Positions 27,567 to 36,605 of a DNA stretch of 62,284 nt are shown here, in pieces. The notes under the pieces are model-generated. The model saw only the letters and a program-made list of their open reading frames with translations. It had not been told where the DNA came from and ran no database searches. Both the position numbers and the translations under genes were made by a program. Location of the stretch: contig CASEXH010000024.1 of the NCBI GenBank assembly GCA_949291945.1, positions 1 through 62,284 of the forward strand. The letters run 5' to 3'. Within the stretch, counting starts at the first letter, position 1; each line of letters begins with the position of its first letter. This DNA is from an uncultured Bacillota bacterium (GTDB taxonomy: Bacteria > Bacillota > Clostridia > Lachnospirales > Lachnospiraceae).

Positions 27567-27951
27567 AAACTTCCTCTCTCACAGTTTTTACCCGAAGGAA
27601 GAAATACAGCAGATGACATACCCATACCACTGCCAGACAGATTCTTCCTATGGGGACACGGCTCATCAGGATGAACCCCGCTGCCATCACCAGAGTAACA
27701 GTCCCTACAATGGTCAGCTTTGTTTTCATAGTCATGGCCTTCTTTTGTACAAAAGACTCCAGATGTTTCTTATACAGGCTGGTACCAATGAACCAGTCGT
27801 GAAGTTTTTGTGAGCTTTTTGCAAAGCAGAACACAGTAGCCATGTAAAAGGGAACTGTAGGAAGGATAGGAAGTACCACTCCCACAGTTCCCAGTCCCAG
27901 GCAGAGAAAGCCCAAGACGATCCAAAATATACGCAAAGGATTTTTCCTCAT
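27559..27951 (-). CDS. DUF454 (YbaN-like) inner-membrane protein
   Basis: A 130-residue protein with about four membrane segments in pairs (near residues 7-40 and 75-118). It carries the DUF454 signature phrases [18 protein letters not shown] and FCFAKSS. The ATG at 27951 has AGGAGAA upstream and starts M-R-K-N-P-L-R. The reading frame continues nine codons further without a better ribosome site. It lies between the heme-type importer ATPase (10 bp away) and the half-ABC pair. The function of DUF454 is unknown, but it recurs near heme and quinone/respiratory genes, which fits this location. Confidence 0.85.
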   Translation of the reverse strand: MRKNPLRIFWIVLGFLCLGLGTVGVVLPILPTVPFYMATVFCFAKSSQKLHDWFIGTSLYKKHLESFVQKKAMTMKTKLTIVGTVTLVMAAGFILMSRVPIGRICLAVVWVCHLLYFFLRVKTVREEVYD

Positions 27952-27961
27952 TTTTCTTCTC

Positions 27962-28759
27962 CTATACTGTAAGCACAAATTTTTTTCCTTCTATTTCTGT
28001 CACATCCAGATGGATCCCATACAGATCACGGATACTGTCTGAGTCGATCACTTCCTGGGGGGCCCCCTGAAAAGAGACTGTGCCATCTTTCAGCCCGATG
28101 ACCTGTTGGGAAAAATGGATGGCCTGGTTAATGTCATGGAGTACCATGATAATGGTAATGCCATATTCTTCATTTAATCTCCGGATCAGTTCCAGGATCT
28201 CGATCTGATACCGGATATCCAGGTAAGTGGTAGGCTCGTCCAGAAAAAGGATCCCGGTATCCTGGGCCAGAGCCATGGCGATCCATACCCTCTGCCTCTG
28301 TCCTCCTGACAGTCTGGCCACTTCCCGGTTCCGGTATTTTTCTATGTTCGTAACTTCCATGGCCCATAGGATCCGTTCTTCGTCCTCCCGGCTTTTCGCC
28401 TGCATCATCTTCATATGAGGGGTCCGGCCAAAGGATACCAGCCGCTCCACCGTAATGTCATCGCTGGAAGTATTATACTGATGGACAATAGAGACCTTTT
28501 TGGCAAAGTCTTTCAGCCCCAGATTCTGGATATTCCTTCCGGAAAGAAAAATATTCCCCTTCCTGGGATAGAGATTTTTCGTCATAAGAGAAAACAGTGT
28601 GGATTTTCCGCAGCCGTTAGCACCCATGATAGTAGTAATATCTCCTCCTTTTATCTTAAAAGATACGTCCCTGAGAACTTTGTTCTTTCCATAAGAAAAA
28701 GAAAGGTTCCGTACCTCCATGGCAGGTTTCTCTTTTGCCTGGCTTTTTTCAGTTTGCAT
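27962..28759 (-). CDS. FecE-type ABC ATPase of a heme importer
   Basis: A 265-residue ATPase with Walker [10 protein letters not shown], signature [12 protein letters not shown], Walker [13 protein letters not shown] and the FecE/BtuD-type H-loop [17 protein letters not shown] lies a few bases before the ATG, and the gene overlaps the permease by 11 bp. It energises the type II importer formed with the FecCD permease and the IsdE-like lipoprotein encoded upstream. Confidence 0.92.
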   Translation of the reverse strand: MQTEKSQAKEKPAMEVRNLSFSYGKNKVLRDVSFKIKGGDITTIMGANGCGKSTLFSLMTKNLYPRKGNIFLSGRNIQNLGLKDFAKKVSIVHQYNTSSDDITVERLVSFGRTPHMKMMQAKSREDEERILWAMEVTNIEKYRNREVARLSGGQRQRVWIAMALAQDTGILFLDEPTTYLDIRYQIEILELIRRLNEEYGITIIMVLHDINQAIHFSQQVIGLKDGTVSFQGAPQEVIDSDSIRDLYGIHLDVTEIEGKKFVLTV

Positions 28760-29813
28760 ATTTCTTCGACCTCCTCAGCAAAATGATAAAGAAAGGACCG
28801 CCTACAACACTCATAATGACAGATGCGGAAATCTCATAAGGATAGGCCACTGTTCTTCCGATAGTATCCGCCAGAAGAAAGGTGAAAGCCCCGAAAAGCA
28901 TAGAAAAGGGAAGTAATGCTCTGTGGTCGCTGCCTACCAGGATCCTTCCGATGTGGGGAACGATAAGGCCCAGAAAGCTTACCGCTCCTGCAACTGCAGT
29001 GGAAATACTGGCCAGGAGTACTGCTGCCAGAGAGATCAGGATCCGCATGGTGTTTACATTGACTCCCAGACTTCTGGCCGTCTTGTCTTCCAGAGACAGG
29101 AGATTGCATTTTCCTGCAAAAGCCAGAGCCAGGACCAGGCCGAAGACCACATAGGGCACCAGAGTCCGTACATCATCCCAGGTCTTCATAGTAATATTAC
29201 CGTTGACGATGGAAGCCACTCCCGACATATTTCCGCCGCTCATAGAGTTCATAGCCGAGGACAGGCCGGTAAACATAGAATTCACCGCTACGCCTACCAG
29301 AATAATCCGAAGAGGGCTTAGTCCCCCTTTCCAGGAAAGGGTATACACCAGGAAAAAGGCCAGGACTCCTCCCAGAAAGGCAAACAGGGGAGTAAAGAAA
29401 AATAGTGCAGGCACCGCTGCCATAATAATCACTGCTGCAAAGCTAGCCCCGCTGGAAATACCGATGATTCCCGGATCTGCCAGAGGGTTTTTCAGTACTG
29501 CCTGGAAAAGCACACCGGAAACAGCCACCGCTGCTCCCGCCAGCATGGAGATCATAATCCTAGGAAACCGAAGGTCAAAAATAGTGGACACTGTATCGTC
29601 AGACTCCAGAAAGATCCCGCTGAACAACTGGGGAAAAGTCACCTTAAGGCTTCCGATATTCACCGCCGCAAAAAACAGTATCACTAAAAGCAAGGCCATA
29701 ATCCCGAAAGACAGAGCCGCTCTCGCAGTCTTTCTCTTTCTTCTGTTTTTGTCCTGTTCCTCTGTAGAAGGGACATTTTCAATAACCGTCTTTAACTCTT
29801 TCTTATCTTCCAA
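28749..29813 (-). CDS. FecCD-family permease of a heme importer
   Basis: A 354-residue permease with about ten membrane helices after a charged cytoplasmic N-terminus of some 35 residues. FecCD phrases seen include LRFPRIMISMLAGAAVAVSGVLFQ (the RLPR-type loop), NPLADPGIIGISSGASFAA and VSFLGLIVPHIGR. A homodimer would form the channel with FecE. The gene begins 12 bp after the substrate-binding lipoprotein. Confidence 0.93.
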   Translation of the reverse strand: MEDKKELKTVIENVPSTEEQDKNRRKRKTARAALSFGIMALLLVILFFAAVNIGSLKVTFPQLFSGIFLESDDTVSTIFDLRFPRIMISMLAGAAVAVSGVLFQAVLKNPLADPGIIGISSGASFAAVIIMAAVPALFFFTPLFAFLGGVLAFFLVYTLSWKGGLSPLRIILVGVAVNSMFTGLSSAMNSMSGGNMSGVASIVNGNITMKTWDDVRTLVPYVVFGLVLALAFAGKCNLLSLEDKTARSLGVNVNTMRILISLAAVLLASISTAVAGAVSFLGLIVPHIGRILVGSDHRALLPFSMLFGAFTFLLADTIGRTVAYPYEISASVIMSVVGGPFFIILLRRSKKYAN

Positions 29814-29825
29814 AATATCCCCTCC

Positions 29826-30944
29826 TTACTGACCAGATTCCCGGAGCGTCTCCTCATCGGTCTTCTCCGAAGCATCCGATTCTTCTGCAGCGCTCTGAGC
29901 TTTTTCACTGTTTTCCTGTGCCTTTGTCTCATCCTCCTGGCTTTCCGGATACAGCATAGGCTGAAGTTCTTCCAGAGCCTGGGGATAATTGAAATTTGCA
30001 CTCATTCCAAAGTATTCATACGTCAGATCATAGACACGTCCTTCCTCTACTGCCTGAAAATGCTGCCAGATGTCGTTGGTTTCAAAGTCCTCCTTAAACA
30101 TCTCCACTACCTGGTCAGGAAGGGCATGGGCCGCCCGAAGGATCACATCCGGTTCTTTGGTCTTCATATCCTCTGTATTCACTGTGAGAAATTCCTGGTC
30201 TGTGCCTGCGTATACGTTTTCTCCTCCTGCCAGTTCCACCAGGCTGCCCACATAAGAATTCTCTGTGGCAATGATATAAGATCCGGGAAGTCCCATAAGG
30301 ATCAGGACCTTGGGGGCTTCCTTTTCTGCATTCTGGTCTTTATAACCGTTATAAAACTCCGTAAATTCATCCACCAGAACCTGGGCTTCCTCTTCTCTTC
30401 CAAAGATTTCCCCCAGCTCCTGAATGGAACGGTACATTCCCGGCACACTGCGGAGATTCAGGAAAGCCCAGTCCGTATCAATAGCCTCATACTTTGGCTG
30501 AAGATCTGACTGTAGAGTGACGGGACTTAAGACCCAGTCAGGATCCAAGGAAGAAATGATCTCCATATCAGGACTCATTGCTGTTCCTACTTGTGTCAGG
30601 TCTTCGTAGCGCTCCGGTAAAGTGGAGATCGTACTGCTGCATACACCCACCAGGTCCAGGTCCAGCCGGTCGCAGATATCCGCAGTGGCAGGAGAAGTGG
30701 CAATGATCCTGGGCTCCTCACCCATAGCAGCCACCTTCGCCTTGGCAGTTTCCACAGCCGCCTTCTCTTCGGGATCATCAATAGACAGAAGAGTTTCCAC
30801 ACTGTCCGCTTCTTGAATATTTACAGAGGAAGACTCCTCCCGGCCCATTACCGCACAGCCGCCTAAAAAGGATGAAATGATACATGTGCCCATCCAGAGG
30901 GGTAGAATTCTTTTTTTTATTTTCACGAATCTATTCCTCATCAT
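29826..30944 (-). CDS. IsdE/HtsA-like heme-binding lipoprotein
   Basis: A 372-residue lipoprotein with a lipobox ending FLGGC (Cys30). The two-lobed type III binding fold follows, then a charged Glu/Ser/Ala-rich tail (about 335-372). Two segments match S. aureus IsdE around its heme ligands: GTAMSPDME contains Met123, equivalent to the IsdE axial methionine, and ILRAAHALP contains His273, equivalent to its axial histidine. These matches favour heme over siderophore as ligand. The gene overlaps the Shp-domain gene by 14 bp. The acidic tail is unusual for this family. Confidence 0.88.
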   Translation of the reverse strand: MMRNRFVKIKKRILPLWMGTCIISSFLGGCAVMGREESSSVNIQEADSVETLLSIDDPEEKAAVETAKAKVAAMGEEPRIIATSPATADICDRLDLDLVGVCSSTISTLPERYEDLTQVGTAMSPDMEIISSLDPDWVLSPVTLQSDLQPKYEAIDTDWAFLNLRSVPGMYRSIQELGEIFGREEEAQVLVDEFTEFYNGYKDQNAEKEAPKVLILMGLPGSYIIATENSYVGSLVELAGGENVYAGTDQEFLTVNTEDMKTKEPDVILRAAHALPDQVVEMFKEDFETNDIWQHFQAVEEGRVYDLTYEYFGMSANFNYPQALEELQPMLYPESQEDETKAQENSEKAQSAAEESDASEKTDEETLRESGQ

Positions 30945-32052
30945 CTTCGCCTCCGCCCCAGCGTCTCCAGTTTCTCCGGAAATAATAAATCACTGCAGCG
31001 ACAGCAACCATAAGGAAAAGGCCTGATACAGTAAAGGACAGGCACAATACCAGGATCTGACTGCCTGCTGCAGTACTTCCCAAAGCCGCAGATACCTGGT
31101 CTTGTATCTGGGTCTCCTGGGCAGTGGAAAGGCTTAGCCCCTGAGCGCTGTCCAGTTCTACCGTCTCTGTAGATGGGGTCTGGGCCTCCTGGGCAGAATC
31201 CGTCGGATCCTCAATAGTGTTCTCCAACACCTGAACACTGCTGTCTGTATCAGCGCTGTTTGTGTTTTCACTGTCTGTACTTTCGTTGTCAGAATTTCCC
31301 CCCTCCGTGCTGTCCTGTGTATTTCCGGTACCGGAATTTCCCGAAGGCAGGCTGGAAGCCGATGGTGTCACTGTGCTGCCGGCAGTGGAAGAAGAGGAAC
31401 TGTTCCCTGAAGTGGCACTACCGGTATTCTGGCCGGAAGTGCCGGATTCCTGTGCAGTGCCAGAGCTCTGGGAGGCCGTATCGCTTCCGGAAGCTTCTGT
31501 TACAATGGTTGCGTTCATATCTGTATTATTCCCTGCCACAAAGTCGCTGGGATAGATATAAAAGATTACATCTCTTCCCATGGGCTCCACATACATAGCT
31601 CCCCGGATCACACAGTTCTCACTGGGTACCTGGATACAGATGTCGCTGGTGGAGCCATTATTATCTGTACCGCTTCCTGTAACCCCAAGAGCCGGGGTGG
31701 ACCATCCGGCATCGCCCACACTCTGAACCCAGAAACTATGATTAGCCGTATAGTCCATAAGACTCATCCGAATGGTCAGGTAATACTCTCCTCCATCTGT
31801 CAATTCCAGGATACCGGTGGGATACACTGCGCCGTCTACCATACCCTGTCCGGTGGCATAGGAAGCTTCTCCGCCCGAATCCTCGATCTCTCCTGTTACC
31901 GGATGACGGTAGCAGGGATGTATGGTACAGGTATATACCGTACCGGAGGCCGCTTGTACCGGAACAGTCGGAAACCCTGCGCCCATAAAGAGGGCAAGCA
32001 GGATTCCCAAGATTCTGGCAGAAAACTTTTTCATAAATTTCTCTGTCTTCAT
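30931..32052 (-). CDS. shp: Cell-surface heme-binding Shp-domain protein
   Basis: A 373-residue surface protein. It has a signal peptide (about 1-35), a Shp heme-binding domain (about 38-180), a Ser/Thr/Glu/Asn-rich low-complexity spacer (about 190-320), and a C-terminal membrane helix followed by RRNWRR, in place of an LPxTG anchor. Shp of S. pyogenes binds heme through Met66 and Met153. Here Met71 (GQGM) and Met158 (EPMGR) have the same 87-residue spacing and sit in matching sequence. It would relay heme to the IsdE-like lipoprotein. The ATG at 32052 has AAGGAAGG upstream and is preferred to one eight codons earlier. Confidence 0.9.
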   Translation of the reverse strand: MKTEKFMKKFSARILGILLALFMGAGFPTVPVQAASGTVYTCTIHPCYRHPVTGEIEDSGGEASYATGQGMVDGAVYPTGILELTDGGEYYLTIRMSLMDYTANHSFWVQSVGDAGWSTPALGVTGSGTDNNGSTSDICIQVPSENCVIRGAMYVEPMGRDVIFYIYPSDFVAGNNTDMNATIVTEASGSDTASQSSGTAQESGTSGQNTGSATSGNSSSSSTAGSTVTPSASSLPSGNSGTGNTQDSTEGGNSDNESTDSENTNSADTDSSVQVLENTIEDPTDSAQEAQTPSTETVELDSAQGLSLSTAQETQIQDQVSAALGSTAAGSQILVLCLSFTVSGLFLMVAVAAVIYYFRRNWRRWGGGEDDEE

Positions 32053-32141
32053 ATTCCTTCCTTTCTGCTGTAACACTCTGCGCTTCAGTTAGTTGCATAT
32101 AACCCACAATTTAAAAAAAGAGAGCTTTTCTCTTTCGCTCT

Positions 32142-32199
32142 GTAAGTTAGTCTTTACTATCTACCTCTTTATATAGCATAATTCTGTGATACTTGTCAA
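32142..32199 (-). promoter_or_regulatory. Heme operon promoter and possible DtxR-type operator
   Basis: On the minus strand TTGACA (32199-32194) and TATATA (32175-32170) with an 18-bp spacer form a promoter. Just after the predicted start lies gtaagttagtctttac (32142-32157), with outer arms gtaa/ttac and an AAGTTAG half resembling the AGGTTAG half-site of DtxR/IdeR operators. Binding by the DtxR protein at the far end of this operon is a hypothesis. A weak hairpin with a T-run follows at 32113-32135. Confidence 0.45.
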
Positions 32200-32251
32200 T
32201 CTTTTCCTGGCAATTCTTTCTGGAAAACACCAAAAGCCTGCCATTTATCGC

Positions 32252-32311
32252 AAAAAGAAGCTGTCGCATAAAGGATATAAATGTTCCTGAAGTATGACTA
32301 ATGCGACAGCT
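32252..32311 (-). terminator. Terminator after the serine hydrolase gene
   Basis: Perfect 11-base arms agctgtcgcat (32259-32269) and atgcgacagct (32301-32311) enclose a 31-base loop. On the minus strand the stem is followed by TCTTTTTG. The stem word TGTCGCAT also appears at the left edge of the window. Confidence 0.75.
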
Positions 32312-32356
32312 TCGTATCTCTTGCTGGTCAAGATTTCTTATGCAGTATCAAATTTT

Positions 32357-33451
32357 TCAGATTTCGTTTAAAGCATCATATACCGTTTCTGTCAGCTCAT
32401 GATACTGGGGATAAACATTTGCAGCGCTGGTGATATTATTCACCATAATACAAAGGATAAAGTCTGTATTCTCTCCATATACAATCCCCACATCATGCTG
32501 CACTTCAGAAGTTTCACCTGTCTTGTGGGCCACCTCCACGCCTTCGGGAAGTCCTCCCGGAATTTTCAAAGTGTTTTCCTGATTCAAAAGGAGATTGAGC
32601 ATTTCTCCGGATTCCTCCTGGGACCCGCATTCTCCTTTGTAGATCTGCTCCAGCAGTTTTCCGCAGTCCTCCACACAGGTAACGTTATCTCCCATCCCAT
32701 CGTTTGCCGTACTGGAAGCAGCCGGATGGAGGGTGGTATGTACGCCTGTGTCCGTATAGCCTTCCTCCTGGAGATAGTCGTTTATAAAACCGCAGCCCTC
32801 TGCGAAATCTCGGTCCGAAGACTGGATCCTCACCAGTTCATTGTATGACTCATTATCGGAAATTTCGATCATATTTTCCAGAAGCTGTGCGACTGTATCC
32901 CTGGCGCTTTCCTCACTTCCCAGATAGTCTGTTTCGTTTTCCATCACCCGTTCCATATTTTCAAAGGTAGCCGCCATGGCATAAAGTTTTACCAGACTGG
33001 CTGGATACATGCCCTGGTTGTTGATGCTAAAAGCATTTTCATATTCCAGTTCTTCCACGTAAACGCTCCAGTTTCCGTCATAATCAGCAATCATCTCTTC
33101 CACTGTACTTTCCAGAGAGGTCATTGTCGTTTTCATTTCTGATTCTGCCTGCTGGTCCTGCTGCCGCCGCTCTTCTGCTTCCTGTTCCTCAGCTGCCGCT
33201 GCTGCCGCCTGGGCCGCTGCTGCCTGCTGCTGTTCCTTAACCTTTTGCCTCTCAGCATGAATTGTGGTGCCGCCCCAGATAAGAAGAATCAGCATAACTG
33301 CTGCTCCTCCCAGGATCACCCATTGTCTTCTTACCTCCTGTTGTCTTCGCTTTTTTTCCTGTTCTCTTTTTATTCTTTCCTGTCTCTCTTCTTCTCTTCT
33401 CTGCCTCTCCCGAGCCTGCTTTCTCTGCTTCCTTCTCTCCTGATCTTCCAT
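32357..33451 (-). CDS. Membrane-anchored class A beta-lactamase-fold serine hydrolase
   Basis: A 364-residue protein. The first 45 residues are almost entirely Arg/Lys/Glu/Gln and probably coiled coil. A membrane helix (about 46-65) and an Ala/Gln/Glu-rich stalk lead to an external domain of the beta-lactamase2 fold. Catalytic motifs are SLVK (S-x-x-K), SDNES (the SDN motif) and HKTGE (the KTG motif). Similar proteins in Clostridia are annotated as serine hydrolases or PBP4*-like enzymes rather than resistance enzymes, and I see no proof of antibiotic hydrolysis. It has its own terminator and no obvious operon partner. Confidence 0.85.
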   Translation of the reverse strand: MEDQERRKQRKQARERQRREEERQERIKREQEKKRRQQEVRRQWVILGGAAVMLILLIWGGTTIHAERQKVKEQQQAAAAQAAAAAAEEQEAEERRQQDQQAESEMKTTMTSLESTVEEMIADYDGNWSVYVEELEYENAFSINNQGMYPASLVKLYAMAATFENMERVMENETDYLGSEESARDTVAQLLENMIEISDNESYNELVRIQSSDRDFAEGCGFINDYLQEEGYTDTGVHTTLHPAASSTANDGMGDNVTCVEDCGKLLEQIYKGECGSQEESGEMLNLLLNQENTLKIPGGLPEGVEVAHKTGETSEVQHDVGIVYGENTDFILCIMVNNITSAANVYPQYHELTETVYDALNEI

Positions 33452-33511
33452 TACTTTCTCCCCTTATCTTCCCATCCGGAACATTCCCCTGAAACTTTCT
33501 GCCATATAACA

Positions 33512-33552
33512 AGAGCCCGCTGCTTAAAATTTCTTTAAGACAGCAGGTCTCT
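33512..33552 (-). terminator. Terminator of the TrpXYZ-type ABC operon
   Basis: Arms agagcccgctgcttaaa (33512 onward) and tttaagacagcaggtctct (33534-33552) pair with one bulge and G-U pairs. The hairpin sits right after the ATPase stop codon on the minus strand. Confidence 0.65.
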
Positions 33553-33559
33553 CTTCTTT

Positions 33560-34363
33560 TTATGCAAGCATCATTCGGTCATTTGCAAATTCTCCGCCGC
33601 TGACTTCTTCAAACTTCGCCAGCAGATCAGATACATGTAATTTCTTCTTCTCTTCTCCCGCTACATCATAGATGACTTTTCCCTCATGCATCATGATCAG
33701 ACGGTTTCCATGGGCAATGGCGTCCTTCATGTTATGAGTTACCATCATAGCGGTAAGGTTATGTTCCTGGATGATCTTATCCGAGATCTCCAGCACCTTT
33801 GCCGCCGTCTTAGGGTCCAAAGCCGCCGTGTGCTCGTCCAGAAGGAGAAGCTTCGGCTTTTTCAGGGAAGCCATCAGCAAAGTGATCGCCTGTCTCTGTC
33901 CTCCGGAAAGAAGCCCCACTTTCGTGGTAAGCCGCTCTTCCAGACCCAGGTCCAGTTCCTTTAACTGCTCCTTATAAAATTCTCTCTCTTTACGGGAAAT
34001 TCCCCAGCGGAAGCCTCTTCTTTCTCCTCTTCTGGCTGCAATGGCCATATTTTCCTCAATAGACATAGTAGAAGCCGTACCGATCATGGGATCCTGGAAA
34101 ACTCTTCCCAGATGTACTGCTCTTTTGTGTTCGGACAACCGGGTAATATCTATCCCGTCTACGATGACCTTTCCCTGATCAACAGGCCAGACGCCGGCGA
34201 TGGCATTCAAAGTCGTAGATTTTCCGGCGCCGTTACCGCCGATAATGGTGACAAAATCTCCGGAATTTAAATTCAGGTTTACCCCGTCTAAGGCCACTTT
34301 CTCATTAATTGTCCCTATATTAAAAGTTTTATGAAGGTCTTTGATTTCCAGCATGTATCCCAT
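33560..34363 (-). CDS. ABC ATPase, TrpXYZ-type importer
   Basis: A 267-residue ATPase with Walker A GGNGAGKST, signature LLSGGQRQAITLL, Walker B LLLLDEHTAALD (His replaces the usual Pro, characteristic of this COG1101 group) and an MVTHNMKDA H-loop. It overlaps the permease gene by one base. With the permease and lipoprotein upstream it forms a three-gene importer of the family that includes streptococcal TrpXYZ. The substrate here is not known; aromatic amino acids or other small organic solutes are possible. Confidence 0.9.
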   Translation of the reverse strand: MGYMLEIKDLHKTFNIGTINEKVALDGVNLNLNSGDFVTIIGGNGAGKSTTLNAIAGVWPVDQGKVIVDGIDITRLSEHKRAVHLGRVFQDPMIGTASTMSIEENMAIAARRGERRGFRWGISRKEREFYKEQLKELDLGLEERLTTKVGLLSGGQRQAITLLMASLKKPKLLLLDEHTAALDPKTAAKVLEISDKIIQEHNLTAMMVTHNMKDAIAHGNRLIMMHEGKVIYDVAGEEKKKLHVSDLLAKFEEVSGGEFANDRMMLA

Positions 34364-35307
34364 TATTTTGCCATCCTCCTTCTCACCAGATATTTTCCTT
34401 TCAGATATGGCGCCGCAAGGAAGCAGGTCACCACTACTGCTGAGAACAGCTTCATATAATCGGAATCAATTCCCAGCCACATAACCAGGGCATAAGCTAT
34501 GTAATACAAGATGGCGCCTACAAATACTGCTGCCAGGGTGTAAGCAAATGCAATTTTCTTTCCTGCATAAAACTTTCCGAAGATCACTTCACTGATGATC
34601 ACGGCAGCCAGACCGATAACAATGGCGCCTCGTCCTGCATTTACATCTGCTGCTCCCTGATACTGTGCATATACTCCTCCACACAGACCTACCAGTCCAT
34701 TAGAGATCATCAGAGCGATAACCTTACAGAAATTGGTATTAATTCCCTGGGCGCTTGCCATCTGGGGATTGCAGCCTGTAGCTCTGATCGAAGCTCCCAG
34801 TTCTGTACCGAAAAGCCAGTATACCACAGCTACCAGCACCAGACATCCCAGGATCAGACCGATAAAGAAAATATAACTGTTATCTGCTGTCACGTACCGG
34901 GCAGAAGCCACCAGCCCTTTCTGGCCGATGCCCATACTCTGATTTGCCTTTCCCATGATCCCTAGATTTACAGAGTACAGAGAAATCTGGGTCAAAATAC
35001 TGGCCAGGATTCCGGGAATGCCCAAAGCTGTATGTAGGAAGCCGGTAACAAATCCTGCAGCCATTCCTGCAAGAAACGCAAAGATCAGAGATAACGCAGG
35101 ATGCATTCCTCCCTGGATCAGCATTACCGCCACAGCTCCTCCTGTAGCCAGAGAACCGTCCACTGTCAGATCTGCAAAGTCCAGGATCCGAAAAGTAATA
35201 TATACCCCCAGAGCCATAATCCCCCATATCAGTCCCTGGGCCACATTGCCCGGAAGAGACCGCACCAGAGCCATAGGATCCAGCGCCATCAGCATTGTCA
35301 TTGTCAT
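34363..35307 (-). CDS. ABC permease, TrpXYZ-type importer
   Basis: A 314-residue permease with eight to ten membrane helices, in the branched-chain/ribose permease superfamily (COG4120). Phrases such as GVYITFRILDFADLTVDGSLATGGAVA and NGLVGLCGGVYAQYQG are typical of this group. It lies 189 bp downstream of the lipoprotein gene, separated by a GC-rich hairpin, and is coupled to the ATPase. Confidence 0.9.
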   Translation of the reverse strand: MTMTMLMALDPMALVRSLPGNVAQGLIWGIMALGVYITFRILDFADLTVDGSLATGGAVAVMLIQGGMHPALSLIFAFLAGMAAGFVTGFLHTALGIPGILASILTQISLYSVNLGIMGKANQSMGIGQKGLVASARYVTADNSYIFFIGLILGCLVLVAVVYWLFGTELGASIRATGCNPQMASAQGINTNFCKVIALMISNGLVGLCGGVYAQYQGAADVNAGRGAIVIGLAAVIISEVIFGKFYAGKKIAFAYTLAAVFVGAILYYIAYALVMWLGIDSDYMKLFSAVVVTCFLAAPYLKGKYLVRRRMAK

Positions 35308-35379
35308 TTTTTTATTTCCTTTCTGAGTGTTTTCTTTTTATTTTATCAGCATGACTGATCTTTTTCAATACAGCAACAG

Positions 35380-35424
35380 AGGCCGCCGCACTAAACTTCC
35401 CGTATTGTTTAATGCGGCGGCTCC
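35380..35424 (-). repeat. GC-rich intercistronic hairpin between lipoprotein and permease genes
   Basis: Fifteen-base arms gccgccgcactaaac (35382-35396) and gtttaatgcggcggc (35407-35421) pair with one mismatch. No clear T-run follows. Such a stem can protect the upstream mRNA or act as a leaky terminator, giving more lipoprotein than permease. Confidence 0.6.
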
Positions 35425-35496
35425 ATGCCTGCCTCTTACGCAGGCTGTCAGTGCCTGATTCATATTCCTATCCATGTGCCTTCCGGCATTTCAGGA

Positions 35497-36540
35497 TTAC
35501 TCTGTTTCGATTGCTTCATAATCCTCCGGGATCTCAATGCCTAATTCTTCACAGATGGTCGGATTATACATTTTTGTCACTTCCGGAGCGGTCTGGATCT
35601 CCATAGTAGAGATGTCTTCTCCCTCAGCTAATACCTGGTATGCCATCTCACCGGCTGTATAGCCGATATCGTAGTAGCTGATAGACAGTGTAGCGATACC
35701 GCAGCCAGAGCAGATTCCCTGCTCACCGGCAATCACCGGGATCTGGGCCGGCATGCAAATATTGTTTACGATCTGTGTATTGGAAGCCATGGTATTATCT
35801 GTAGGAATATAGATCGCATCACAGGTCTCAATAGCACTGTTTACCACTGTCTGAATCTCGTTGGAATCTGCAGCGGTATATTCTTCATATGCAATACCAT
35901 CCTCATCCAGGGCTTCTTCAAAAAGCTGCGCCTGGTACTGAGAGTTAGGTTCTGCGGAACAGTAAAGGATTCCTACCTTCTGCGTATCCGGCAGCAGTTC
36001 TACCAGCATATCTTCCTGCTGATCGATAGGTGCCAGGTCGCTGGTTCCGGATACATTGATTCCGGTAGCTCCTGTCCAGTCATCGATTCCAAGGGCTGTG
36101 GCATAATCGGTAACGGAAGTTCCCAGGATCGGGATGTCCGCTGTGGCCTGAGCTGCTGTCTGGAGAGGCAGTGTAGCGTTCGCCAGGATCAGATCCACAT
36201 CAGAAGATACAAAGTTATTTATGATGGTAGAGCACATCGCCTGCTCGCCCTGAGCGTTCTGCTGGTCAAACTCTACATTTCCTTCTCCGAAAAGTTCTGT
36301 ACAGGCATCCATAAATCCCTGGGTAGCCTGATCCAGAGCATCATGCTCCATCTGCTGGCAGATACCAATGGTATAAGTCTGGCCGCTGCTTTCTGTTGAT
36401 TCGGAAGAAGCACTCTCTTCTGTGCTGCTTTCGGATCCGGAATCAGAGGCGGATTCAGAATTTCCACCACAGGCGGTCATTGCCGCTGCCATTGCTGCTG
36501 CCATCATAATGGCAAGTATTTTCTTTAATTTCATTTTCAT
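35497..36540 (-). CDS. ABC substrate-binding lipoprotein (COG2984/TrpX-like)
   Basis: A 347-residue lipoprotein. A signal peptide ends in MTACGG (lipobox Cys near residue 24), then come a Ser/Glu-rich linker and a two-domain binding fold starting TYTIGICQQMEHDALDQ. The phrases ILANATLPLQTAA and IYIPTDNTMASN are typical of COG2984 proteins. It heads the three-gene importer operon and has a strong promoter. Confidence 0.9.
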   Translation of the reverse strand: MKMKLKKILAIMMAAAMAAAMTACGGNSESASDSGSESSTEESASSESTESSGQTYTIGICQQMEHDALDQATQGFMDACTELFGEGNVEFDQQNAQGEQAMCSTIINNFVSSDVDLILANATLPLQTAAQATADIPILGTSVTDYATALGIDDWTGATGINVSGTSDLAPIDQQEDMLVELLPDTQKVGILYCSAEPNSQYQAQLFEEALDEDGIAYEEYTAADSNEIQTVVNSAIETCDAIYIPTDNTMASNTQIVNNICMPAQIPVIAGEQGICSGCGIATLSISYYDIGYTAGEMAYQVLAEGEDISTMEIQTAPEVTKMYNPTICEELGIEIPEDYEAIETE

Positions 36541-36605
36541 TTCCTCCCTGCCACTTTATCACAAAAAACCGTTACGCTTTACTGTGACAAAGTTTTAATA
36601 TTGGT

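Noticed and set aside
32357..33451. Calling the serine hydrolase an antibiotic-resistance beta-lactamase
   Set aside because: The fold motifs are present, but the membrane anchor, the highly charged N-terminus and the family context fit a cell-envelope serine hydrolase. There is no evidence of drug hydrolysis.
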